NCBI GenBank assembly: GCA_963764805.1
Contig: CAVXUB010000002.1
Coordinates: 186,001 to 250,000 of the forward strand
DNA length: 64,000 nt
Direction of reading: 5' to 3'
Origin: CAVXUB01 sp963764805
GTDB lineage: Bacteria > Actinomycetota > Acidimicrobiia > Acidimicrobiales > Bog-793
Position numbers and translations under genes: made by a program. Below are positions 48,443 through 56,644 of the stretch, piece after piece (position 1 is the first letter of the stretch; every line of letters begins with the position of its first letter). Under the pieces are notes generated by a model. It was not told the origin of the DNA, made no database searches, and saw nothing but the letters and a program-made list of their open reading frames with translations.

Positions 48443-50551
48443 ATGCCGAGGGCGACCAGGATCCACGGCCCGCTCCGGCCGGGCGAGCTGGCAGAGGCTG
48501 CCGTGCTGGGCGACATCGCACTCGTCTTCGAGGTCCTCGGCTGGTTCCTGCCCCTAGGCGGGGCGCTGCAGGTCCTGGCGCTGATCCCGATCGCCGTTCT
48601 GACTGCCCGCCAGCGCGTGCGGGCGGCGGTGGTGGCGACGACCTGCGTGGCCGCCACCGGCTTCGTGATCGGGGGCGTCGGGCTGGTGGTGGAGGCGTGG
48701 CTCTACGGCTCGCTCGGGATCGCCGTCGGCTTGGCGCGAAGGCAGGGGGGCCGTGGCGGGAGAGCTGCGTTCCTCTCGTTCTGGACCACTGCGCTCCCGG
48801 CGGCGGTGCTCGCAGAGGCGGGGATGGCTGCCTTCTCGAGCCTCAGGAAGCTGCTCTTGGCCCAGGTCAACATCTACGGCAAGGGGTTGGCTCGGGTCCT
48901 CGACGGTCTACGTCTCGATGCCCTCGGCGGTCGCATCGTCGGCGCGCTGGGTTTCGTGAACTCGCACTGGTACGCCACCTACCCCGGGTTCGAGATCGTT
49001 GCCATCGTGCTCATCGGCGGCGCCGTCGGTCGCTACCTCGGGCCCCTTCTCGACCGCATCGCCAGGGACGGCGTCCCGCCGCGGCGGGCTGGGCTCGTCG
49101 GCGGGGAGGCAGCCGGCGTGGGCGGTGCCGCTGACGGCGACCGCGGCGACCAGCAGCGGCAAGGTGCCGACGTGCATGTCGCTCCCGTCCCGGTGCACCT
49201 CGAGCGTGTCTCGTACCGTTACCAGGGGGCCACCTACGACGCGGTCGAGGACCTCACGATGGACATCGGAGACACGGGGCTGACGGCTATCGCCGGCCCC
49301 AATGGGTCTGGCAAGTCGACGGTCTCGCGGCTGCTGGCCGGCCTGGCTCCGACCGCCGGCGCGGTGGTGCGGCCGGGCTGCCCGGGCCTCGGCCGGCCCG
49401 GCGGCACGGCGATGATCTTCCAGCGACCCGAGAGCCAGGTGCTCGGGGTGCGGGTGCGCGACGACTTGGCTTGGGGCCTTCCCGCCGGCTACCGCTGCGA
49501 CCTCGAGGGCGTGCTCGCTCGCGTCGGTCTGGGAGGGATGGCCGACCGCGAGACGTCGACGATGTCGGGCGGGGAGCTGCAACGGTTGGCGATTGCCGCG
49601 GCGCTGGTGCGTTCGCCCCGGTTGCTGATCTCTGACGAGTCGACCTCGATGCTCGACACCGAGGGGCGCCGAGATGTCACCCGGCTGCTGGAGGATCTCT
49701 CCTCCTCGGGCGTCTCGGTGGTGCACATCACGCACCGAGCATCCGAAGTTGCCTCCGCCTCGGCGACGGTGCAGCTGGCAGCCGGCCGCCGCCGGGGGGC
49801 CGGCGAGGGCATCACGCCCGAGGTCAGTGTCGATGTCGCTTCTGCGGGGGGGCGCGGTCGCCTGCCGAGGGAGATGATCGGGCCGCCCCCGATCGAACCG
49901 CTGGATGTGCGACTGGAGGCGGTCGGGCATGTCTACGCGGCTCGGACGCCCTGGGCGCACCGGGCTCTGGAAGGGATCTGTCTGACTGTCGACCCGGCGG
50001 AGGGGGTCGTCGTCACCGGGCCTAACGGATCGGGCAAGTCCACCCTGGCATGGGTGGTCGCCGGCCTGGTGGCGGCGACGGAGGGATCGGTGGCTCTCGC
50101 CGGCCGGCCGGCCGTCGAGCAGCTCGGGAGGGTCGGGATCGGCTTCCAGCACGCCCGGCTGCAGCTGCTTCGCCCGACGGTGCTCGCCGACGTCTCCTAC
50201 GGGACGACCGAGGAAGCGGCGAGCGAGGCGCTGCGGACCGTAGGCCTCGATCCGCAGGAGATGGGGCCGCGACGTGTCGACGCGCTGTCCGGAGGCGAGC
50301 AGCGCCGTGTGGCTCTCGCCGGCATATTGGCGCGCCGCCCGGGACTGGTGGTGCTCGACGAGCCGCTCGCCGGTCTCGACGAGGAGACCCGCCTCGTTCT
50401 CGAGTCCGTGCTCCGCCGGCTCCGCCAGGAACAAGGCATCGCCACATTCGTCGTCTCCCACGACCCGGAGGCCGCAGCCGCTCTCGGCGAGAGGCTGCTC
50501 GTTCTCGACAAGGGGACGCTCGTCTCCGACGAGCGGATAGGAGCAAGTTGA
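48443..50551 (+). CDS. ECF transporter protein: fused membrane domain and two ATPase domains
   Basis: A 702-residue fusion. The first 210 residues form a membrane domain with about five helices (e.g. TCVAATGFVIGGVGLVVEAW, IVGALGFVNSHWYATY), like the DUF2232-type S-component proteins of actinobacteria. ATPase 1 has Walker A AGPNGSGKST (about residue 285), signature MSGGELQRLAIAAAL and Walker B LLISDEST. ATPase 2 has TGPNGSGKST (about 526), ALSGGEQRRVALAG and LVVLDEPLAGLD. This is the EcfA-EcfA' pair fused to a membrane subunit. EcfT follows with a 4-nt overlap (TTGA). The transported vitamin or metal is unknown. The start ATG 48443 follows the UbiB gene by 44 nt. Confidence 0.87.
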   Translation: MPRATRIHGPLRPGELAEAAVLGDIALVFEVLGWFLPLGGALQVLALIPIAVLTARQRVRAAVVATTCVAATGFVIGGVGLVVEAWLYGSLGIAVGLARRQGGRGGRAAFLSFWTTALPAAVLAEAGMAAFSSLRKLLLAQVNIYGKGLARVLDGLRLDALGGRIVGALGFVNSHWYATYPGFEIVAIVLIGGAVGRYLGPLLDRIARDGVPPRRAGLVGGEAAGVGGAADGDRGDQQRQGADVHVAPVPVHLERVSYRYQGATYDAVEDLTMDIGDTGLTAIAGPNGSGKSTVSRLLAGLAPTAGAVVRPGCPGLGRPGGTAMIFQRPESQVLGVRVRDDLAWGLPAGYRCDLEGVLARVGLGGMADRETSTMSGGELQRLAIAAALVRSPRLLISDESTSMLDTEGRRDVTRLLEDLSSSGVSVVHITHRASEVASASATVQLAAGRRRGAGEGITPEVSVDVASAGGRGRLPREMIGPPPIEPLDVRLEAVGHVYAARTPWAHRALEGICLTVDPAEGVVVTGPNGSGKSTLAWVVAGLVAATEGSVALAGRPAVEQLGRVGIGFQHARLQLLRPTVLADVSYGTTEEAASEALRTVGLDPQEMGPRRVDALSGGEQRRVALAGILARRPGLVVLDEPLAGLDEETRLVLESVLRRLRQEQGIATFVVSHDPEAAAALGERLLVLDKGTLVSDERIGAS

Positions 50552-51459
50552 GGGCGGCGGAACCGGCAGCGCAGTCGTATCCCCCCATCGACGACGGCGC
50601 GCTCGCCGACGACGTGCCGACGCGCAAGCACTCGGCGGCCGACAGGCTGCTCGCTCGCCTCGACCGGCGCCCATCGGCGCGAGAACCGCGGGACGTCCAC
50701 TTCCTGCGCTACCTCCCCCGGCCGACGCCTCTGCATGGCCTGTGGGCCGGCACCAAGCTGCTCTCGATCCTCATCCTCAGCATCGTCCTGTTCATCTGGC
50801 CGAGCTGGCGGGGTGTCGGCCTGGTCGGAGCTCTTCTGCTGGCGGTGCTGCTCGCGGCGCGGATCCCTGCGGGCGCGCTTCCGCGCATCCCGCGCTGGAT
50901 CTACGCGCTGTTGCTGGTCGGAGCCCTGATCGCGCTTCTGTCAGGGGGCAAGCCCGTCGTCCACCTATCGGGGCTGAGCTTCGGCGCCGGAGGTATCGAG
51001 ACGTGGGCACGCTTCTTCGTCCTGGCGCTCGAGCTCCTCGGCATGGCCGCGCTCGTCGGCTGGACCACTCCGATCGCCGAGCTTGCACCGGCCCTGACAA
51101 CGCTGGCCTCACCGCTCCGGCGGCTGCGGGTGCCTGTCGACGAGCTGGCCGCCGCACTGGCCCTGTCGATCCGCTGCCTGCCGCTCGTGGTCGACGAGCT
51201 GCGGACCCTCCGGGACGCCCGCCGCGCCAGGCGACCGACGCGGGCGAGGAGCGCGGAGGAGCTCCTGAACGACACGATCGAGCTGGCCGTCGCCTCGCTG
51301 CTGGGGGCGATCAGGCGGGCGGCAGAGCTTGCCGACGCGATCGAGGCCCGGGGTGGGGTGGCGGTGGTGCGGTTCGGCCGGCAGCGTCTCGGGTCGACAG
51401 ACGTGGTGGCGCTCCTCGTGGTGGCAGCCGTGGGAGTGGCGGTAGGGCTGATCGGATGA
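50548..51459 (+). CDS. ECF transporter transmembrane component EcfT
   Basis: The 303-residue protein has five or six membrane helices: LLSILILSIVLFIWPSW, VGALLLAVLLAARI, YALLLVGALIALLSG and a C-terminal VVALLVVAAVGVAVGL. The coupling helices with Ala-Arg-rich motifs (DARRARRPTRARS and the ADAIEARGG segment) that contact the ATPases are present. Start TTG 50548 overlaps the preceding stop, with AGGAG at 50539-50543. It pairs with the fused S-A-A' protein, so the full ECF complex is encoded by just two genes. Confidence 0.88.
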   Translation: MRAAEPAAQSYPPIDDGALADDVPTRKHSAADRLLARLDRRPSAREPRDVHFLRYLPRPTPLHGLWAGTKLLSILILSIVLFIWPSWRGVGLVGALLLAVLLAARIPAGALPRIPRWIYALLLVGALIALLSGGKPVVHLSGLSFGAGGIETWARFFVLALELLGMAALVGWTTPIAELAPALTTLASPLRRLRVPVDELAAALALSIRCLPLVVDELRTLRDARRARRPTRARSAEELLNDTIELAVASLLGAIRRAAELADAIEARGGVAVVRFGRQRLGSTDVVALLVVAAVGVAVGLIG

Positions 51460-51499
51460 GCCGATTGACCCCGGAGCAGAGCCGCAGCGGGCATAGCAT

Positions 51500-51793
51500 A
51501 TGGCGACGATGAAACGCAGCTCGGTCGAACGCCGGCTCTCGGAGACGCACGCCAAGCTGATGGCCGCCCGGCAGGAGCTCGCCATCGTCGAGGAGCAGCT
51601 GACGTGGTTCGCCGACGACGCCGACGACGCCCGGATCAGGTCGCTCGTATCCGAGACCCCGATCGCCGACCGTGAGTGGCACGAGGCGAACCGTCATGCG
51701 CAGGCGATGGAGCGCAGCCTCGGCATGGCCCGCCAACGGGTCGCCGAGCTCGAGCGCCAGCTCGACGACTTGCTGGACCAGCTCGTCGTCTAG
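51500..51793 (+). CDS. Small coiled-coil protein of unknown function
   Basis: A 97-residue charged protein without membrane segments or cysteines. It has heptad-like helices (SSVERRLSETHAKLMAARQE, then ELERQLDDLLDQLVV) separated by a Asp-rich hinge (FADDADDARIRSL). It is likely a dimer. ATG 51500 or 51509 could start it; neither has a clear ribosome-binding site. It lies 56 nt before pdtaR. I do not recognise a family. Confidence 0.65.
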   Translation: MATMKRSSVERRLSETHAKLMAARQELAIVEEQLTWFADDADDARIRSLVSETPIADREWHEANRHAQAMERSLGMARQRVAELERQLDDLLDQLVV

Positions 51794-51849
51794 TTCGATG
51801 GTCAGCCAACCCGATCCCGGGTAGCCGATCCGTCGAAGGAGCGCTTGCC

Positions 51850-52446
51850 TTGACAACAACCGTCGTCATTGCAGAGGACGAGGCGATCGTCCGGCTCGAC
51901 CTCCGCGAGATCCTCGAGGAGGAGGGCTACCAGGTGGTCGGCGAAGCGGGCCGCGGCGACGAGGCTGTGGCGCTCGTCAAGGAGCACAAGCCCGACCTGG
52001 CGATCCTCGACGTCAAGATGCCGGGGCTGGACGGTCTCAGCGCGGCGCGCGAGATCCATGCCGACAAGCACACCGCGGTGTTGATCCTGACGGCGTTCTC
52101 GCAGCGCAACCTGATCGAGGAGGCGCGCGACGCGGGGGCGCTGGCATACCTCGTGAAGCCCTTCCAGAAGGAGGAGCTGCTGCCGGCGATCGAGGTGGCG
52201 CTCGGGCGTCACGCCGAGATGAAGGCGCTGGAGGCTGAGAACGCGAGCCTGGCCGACGACAAGCGAGGGCTGGAGGAGCAGCTCGAGACGCGCCGATGGG
52301 TCGACCGCGCCAAGGGCAAGCTGATGGACGAGAAGGGGATGAAGGAGCAGGAAGCCTTCTCGTTCATCCAGCAGACGGCGATGAACAAGCGCGCCACGAT
52401 GCGCGACGTCGCGCGCCAGGTCGTCGACGGGAGCCTCGAACCCTAA
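51850..52446 (+). CDS. pdtaR: PdtaR-like response regulator with ANTAR RNA-binding domain
   Basis: The 198-residue partner of PdtaS. The receiver domain (residues 1-125) has the acidic pocket IAEDEAIVRLD, the phospho-Asp in LAILDVKMPG (Asp54), Thr in LILTAFS and Lys in YLVKPF. A coiled coil (about 125-150) leads to the ANTAR domain (AKGKLMDEKGMKEQEAFSFI, then MNKRATMRDVARQVV), which binds paired RNA hairpins. TTG 51850 is set by AAGGAG at 51836-51841. In mycobacteria PdtaR is controlled by PdtaS, here encoded 46 kb away at 3423. Confidence 0.95.
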   Translation: MTTTVVIAEDEAIVRLDLREILEEEGYQVVGEAGRGDEAVALVKEHKPDLAILDVKMPGLDGLSAAREIHADKHTAVLILTAFSQRNLIEEARDAGALAYLVKPFQKEELLPAIEVALGRHAEMKALEAENASLADDKRGLEEQLETRRWVDRAKGKLMDEKGMKEQEAFSFIQQTAMNKRATMRDVARQVVDGSLEP

Positions 52447-52455
52447 GAGCGGGGA

Positions 52456-52506
52456 GTGCCGTCCGGCGAGGGCCGGGGGTGAGGTGCCGTCCGGCGAGGG
52501 CCGGGG
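52456..52506 (+). repeat. Tandem direct repeat with hairpin units after pdtaR
   Basis: A 23-bp unit beginning GTGCCGTCCGGCGAGG occurs at 52456-52478 and 52484-52506 (period 28). Each unit can form a hairpin CCGGC-GAGG-GCCGG. They may act as a terminator or RNA structure for pdtaR. Confidence 0.7.
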
Positions 52507-52519
52507 CAAGATAGGTCCG

Positions 52520-53395
52520 ATGAGTCGATCGGACGGCGGGGTCGGCCCGCAGGCGCGTGCCCGTGCGGGCTGGTGGGCATCGGCACTCCTGGCAGCGATG
52601 CTCTTGAGCTCGTGCGGCGGCTCTCCCGGCGCTGGCAACGCCGGGACAGGCCCGAGTGGCAACAGCGGGACCTTCGTGGTCCCGCACCGTGCCGACGGGC
52701 TGGTCTGGCTCCTCTCGGCCGAGGCGTTGTCAGAGCTGTCCTCGAACCAGCATGCGGCGGCCATCCTGCGCGCCGGAAAGATCTACGAGATCGTCGGCCC
52801 GAACAACCCGGCTGTCGCGGGTTGGCCGGCGACGTTGGTAGAGGACTTCCAGAGCTATCCGAGCATCCAGAGGGCGATCACCTCGGGCGGCCTGCTGCCA
52901 GACGTGAAGGCCGTGCTCTACGACAACGAGCACTGGTCGAAGACCCCTTCCGACGAGCAGGCCGATCCCGGTCACTACATGCAGCTCGTGGCGCAGCTGG
53001 CGAGATCACACCGATTGACGATGATCGCCACGCCTGGCCTCGACCTCACGCAGAACCTGGCAGACACCGGCAAGAACAGCCCGCAGGCCTACCTCAGCCT
53101 GGGCATCGGGCGGCAGGCGGCGGTCGGCAACATCATCGACATCCAGGCCCAGAGCCAGCAGCGGGACGCGTCGGGCTACAAGAGCTTCGTCGACGCCGTG
53201 ACCGCTCAGGTGCTCGCAGCCAACCGAAACGACACCGTGATCGCCGGAGTGACCACCCGCGACGGAGGATCGCCGGCCGTGATCGCCGCCGCCATCGATT
53301 CGGTCCTCGGCACGGTCAAGGGGTTCTGGGTGAACATCCCCGGCCGCTACGACCCGCAGGCGGCTGCGGAGGGCCTGGTCCAGGCCTTCAGCTGA
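52520..53395 (+). CDS. Putative secreted lipoprotein of unknown function
   Basis: A lipoprotein signal (ARAGWWASALLAAMLLSSC) with lipobox LSSC, then a Gly/Ser/Pro linker and a folded domain from about residue 50. Segments such as DVKAVLYDNEHWSKTPSDEQ and LTMIATPGLDLTQNLAD recall TIM-barrel proteins related to glycoside hydrolases, but no catalytic pair can be assigned. ATG 52520 gives a normal signal length; the upstream in-frame start at 52484 is less likely. It lies between pdtaR and polA. Confidence 0.65.
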   Translation: MSRSDGGVGPQARARAGWWASALLAAMLLSSCGGSPGAGNAGTGPSGNSGTFVVPHRADGLVWLLSAEALSELSSNQHAAAILRAGKIYEIVGPNNPAVAGWPATLVEDFQSYPSIQRAITSGGLLPDVKAVLYDNEHWSKTPSDEQADPGHYMQLVAQLARSHRLTMIATPGLDLTQNLADTGKNSPQAYLSLGIGRQAAVGNIIDIQAQSQQRDASGYKSFVDAVTAQVLAANRNDTVIAGVTTRDGGSPAVIAAAIDSVLGTVKGFWVNIPGRYDPQAAAEGLVQAFS

Positions 53396-53472
53396 TCCTT
53401 TCCACCTCACAGAGCGGCTCGACGGTCCTGCCTGTCCGCTCTGTCACACCGTTCCGGCAGAATGGAACCGCC

Positions 53473-56289
53473 GTGGGAACCTTTCTTCTGCTCGACGCCT
53501 ACTCGCTTGCGTTCCGCGCCTGGTTCGCGCTGCAGGAGGCCAGCCTGTCGACAGTGTCCGGGCAGGACACGACGGCGATCTACGGCTTCGTCCAGATGAC
53601 CACACGCCTGCTCAACGACTGGCAGCCTGTCGGACTGGCGGCAGCGTTCGACCGTGGTGAGCCGACGTTCCGCGACGAGATCGCAGCCGACTACAAGGCG
53701 GGACGTCCGCCAGCACCAGAGGCGTTCCACTCCCAGATCGGGCTGATCCGCCAGTACCTGGAGCTGCTCGGCGTGCCGGTGCTGGAGGTGCCCGGTTACG
53801 AGGCCGACGACGTGATCGCGACGGTGGTCACGCGCCTTCGCGACGCGGGCGAGGACGTACTGGTCGTGAGCGGCGACCGTGACACGTACCAGCTGGTGGA
53901 AGACCCGCACGTGCGAGTCCTCTACAACCGCCGCGGCGTGACCGACTACGCGCTCTACGACGAGGCGGGGATCCTCGAGCGCACCGGTGTCCCGGCGCAC
54001 CGCTACCCGCTGCTGGCGGCTCTGCGGGGCGACACCTCCGACAACCTTCCCGGAGTGCCGGGTGTCGGGGAGAAGACGGCCGCCAAGCTCGTCAACACCT
54101 ACCAGGATCTCGACGACCTCTTCTCGAGGCTCCCCGAGCTGACTCCGAAGCTTCGCGAGTCGCTGGCATCGGCGGAGCCCCGCGTGCGCCAGAACTATCT
54201 GCTCACCCCGCTGATCCGCGACGTGCCGCTCGACTGCGACATCCCGGTCGATCTGCGACTCGGCGGCTGGGACGAGGACGGCTTGCTGCGGTTGCTCGAC
54301 TTCCTCGAGATGAAGGGGCCGCGAGACCGGCTCTTCGAGACCTTGCGCAAGGTGGTGGCCGCCGGCACGGGCACCCCTGCGCTCGGCGGCGCTCTCACCG
54401 CAGACCTCGAACCTGTCGAGCAGCTGCAAGTCGAGCACGTGGCGCATCCGGCTGATCCCGCCGACGCGGTGGAGCTGCTGCGCGAGCTCGCGGCGCGGCG
54501 TGTGGCGGTGGTCCTGGAGCCGGAATGGTCCGGCCTGCCGGGACGCTCCGAGCCGCTGGCACTGGCATTGCTCGCCGATCTGGAGGGTGGCGGCGGCCCC
54601 TCCGACGACCCGGGAGAAGGTCAGCGCGTCCGGCTTCTCTCGGCGATCCACCTGACTGGCGAGCATCTTGCGCAGGCGAGCGTCATCGAAGCCCTGGAGG
54701 CTGTGCTCGCTCCCGAAGCGGGCGGGTACGTGACGCATCGCGCCAAGGAGTTGATGCGCTGGTTGGCGTTTCGGACGGGGCGGGTGGTCGACGGGCTCGA
54801 TCTCGACGAGGGGGTCGCCTTCTACCTGGTCAACCCGTCAGAGGGGCAGACCCCGCTGGAGGAGCTGGCCAAGCGGGGGGATCCAACGGCATTCGCGGCG
54901 GCAGCGCCCGCCGGAACGGGGGTGGTGCAGGAGCAGCTCGGCTTCGAGCTCGGGGGAACCGAGCCCGCTGCAGCCGAGGTGCTCGACCCGGCGGCCGCAC
55001 TCGTCGAGAGGGCGCGGATCGTCGCTGGGCTTGCGCCAGGGCTGCGGGCCGAGCTCGAAGCGGCCGGGGCGAGCGAGCTGTACCGCCAGATCGAGCGTCC
55101 CCTGGTACGGGTGCTGGCCCGCATGGAGCACGCCGGTGTCGCCGTCGACGTGGCCATGCTCTCGTCGATCTACGAGGAGCTGACATCAGAGGCGGAACGC
55201 CTGGAGGCAGACGTGCAGAAGCTCGCCGGACAGAGCTTCAACGTCAACTCCACCCTCCAGCTGCGCAAGATCCTCTACGAGGACCTCAAGCTGACCCCCT
55301 CGAAGAAGACCAAGACCGGTGCCTCGACCGACGCGGCGTCGCTCGAGAAGCTCCGCGACGCCCATCCGATCGTCGACGCGCTACTTCGGTACCGCGAGGT
55401 CGAGAAGCTCCGCTCCACCTACGGCGAGGGCCTCTTGGCAGAGGTCGTCGACGGGCGGATCCACGCCTCGTTCAACCAGACTGTGGCGAGGACGGGACGG
55501 CTCTCGTCCGACCGCCCGAACCTGCACAACATCCCGGTCCGCACGCCCGAGGGTCGTCGCTTCCGGGAGGCGTTCATCCCCGCCCCCGGCTGCCAGCTGC
55601 TGGTGGTCGACTACAACCAGATCGAGCTGAGGGTGATCGCCCACCTCGCCGACGACCCCGGTCTGGTCGAAGCCTTCACCAGCGGGCTGGACATCCACAA
55701 TGCGACCGCCTCCAGGATCTTCGCGGTGGCTCCCGAGGAGGTCACGGTCGCTCAGCGGTCGAAGGCGAAGATGGTCTCCTACGGCCTTGCCTACGGGATG
55801 GAGGCCTACGGTCTGTCGCAGCGCCTCTCGATCCCGGTCGACGAGGCCGCGGTGATCCTCGACCAGTACTTCGTCGCCTTTCCGGCCGTGCGCTCCTACA
55901 TGGACCGCACGGTGGCCGAAGCGCGCCTGCGTGGCTACACCGAGACGCTCTTCGGTCGCCGGCGCCTGATCCCCGAGCTCGGTTCCTCCAACTACCGGAT
56001 CCGCCAGGCGGCTGAGCGCCAGGCGATGAACGCCGGTATCCAGGGGCTGGCCGCCGACATCTTCAAGGTGGCCCTCGTGAGGCTGGACCGTGCCCTCGAG
56101 GATGGCGGTCTGCGCTCGCGCATCGTGCTTCAGGTGCACGACGAGGTGTTGGTGGAGGTGCTGGAGGAGGAGAAGGACGAGGTCGGGAAGCTGACGCTGG
56201 CAGTGATGAGAGGCGCTTGCGAGCTGCGGGTGCCGCTGGAGGTGAACGCCGCCTGGGGGTCGAGCTGGGGAGCAGCCAAAGGCGCCTGA
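53473..56289 (+). CDS. polA: DNA polymerase I
   Basis: A 938-residue repair and Okazaki polymerase. The 5' nuclease domain (about 1-300) has LLLDAYSLAFRAWFAL, GYEADDVIATVV and LRGDTSDNLPGVPGVGEKTA. The middle domain (about 320-520) lacks the DxE and other proofreading motifs, so the 3'-5' exonuclease is inactive, as in mycobacteria. The polymerase domain has motif A VVDYNQIELRVIAHL, motif B SKAKMVSYGLAYGM with Tyr at the nucleotide-selecting position, and motif C LQVHDEVLVE. Start GTG 53473 fits the conserved N-terminus. Confidence 0.97.
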   Translation: MGTFLLLDAYSLAFRAWFALQEASLSTVSGQDTTAIYGFVQMTTRLLNDWQPVGLAAAFDRGEPTFRDEIAADYKAGRPPAPEAFHSQIGLIRQYLELLGVPVLEVPGYEADDVIATVVTRLRDAGEDVLVVSGDRDTYQLVEDPHVRVLYNRRGVTDYALYDEAGILERTGVPAHRYPLLAALRGDTSDNLPGVPGVGEKTAAKLVNTYQDLDDLFSRLPELTPKLRESLASAEPRVRQNYLLTPLIRDVPLDCDIPVDLRLGGWDEDGLLRLLDFLEMKGPRDRLFETLRKVVAAGTGTPALGGALTADLEPVEQLQVEHVAHPADPADAVELLRELAARRVAVVLEPEWSGLPGRSEPLALALLADLEGGGGPSDDPGEGQRVRLLSAIHLTGEHLAQASVIEALEAVLAPEAGGYVTHRAKELMRWLAFRTGRVVDGLDLDEGVAFYLVNPSEGQTPLEELAKRGDPTAFAAAAPAGTGVVQEQLGFELGGTEPAAAEVLDPAAALVERARIVAGLAPGLRAELEAAGASELYRQIERPLVRVLARMEHAGVAVDVAMLSSIYEELTSEAERLEADVQKLAGQSFNVNSTLQLRKILYEDLKLTPSKKTKTGASTDAASLEKLRDAHPIVDALLRYREVEKLRSTYGEGLLAEVVDGRIHASFNQTVARTGRLSSDRPNLHNIPVRTPEGRRFREAFIPAPGCQLLVVDYNQIELRVIAHLADDPGLVEAFTSGLDIHNATASRIFAVAPEEVTVAQRSKAKMVSYGLAYGMEAYGLSQRLSIPVDEAAVILDQYFVAFPAVRSYMDRTVAEARLRGYTETLFGRRRLIPELGSSNYRIRQAAERQAMNAGIQGLAADIFKVALVRLDRALEDGGLRSRIVLQVHDEVLVEVLEEEKDEVGKLTLAVMRGACELRVPLEVNAAWGSSWGAAKGA

Positions 56290-56347
56290 TCACGGCCCGG
56301 TGGCGGCCCATGGCGTTGCAAACACCGCTGGGCCGGACTCGGCCGGC

Positions 56348-56450
56348 CGCTCTGCGGGTTGGGGCGGCCCGGGCGCTCTGCGTTGGGCTCAGCCGGCGCT
56401 CTGCGTTGGGCTCAGCCGGCGCTCTGCGGGTGCGGGCGCCCCGGCTGAGC
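56348..56450. repeat. Tandem repeats and a long hairpin between polA and rpsA
   Basis: The 355-bp gap 56290-56644 is not empty. A 23-bp unit beginning CGCTCTGCG repeats at 56348 (degenerate), 56374, 56397 and 56420. GCTCAGCCGG (56410-56419) pairs perfectly with CCGGCTGAGC (56441-56450). This may be the polA terminator or a leader structure for rpsA. The rest of the gap holds no gene I can support. Confidence 0.7.
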
Positions 56451-56644
56451 AGCTGTCATGGACGTGTAACATGGTTGCCTGCCGCGATCTGTCGCACTGC
56501 GCAGAGGTCCGGCAAGCATCCGCCGACGATCTCCGGGTCGAGGCGGCAACCCCACAGCCCTTACCCAGCCGCCCCTCGCGCACGAGAAGCTGTTCCTCGC
56601 CCGGCGAGCAAGATGGCCCGAACTTTCCTGAAAGCGACCAGTTG

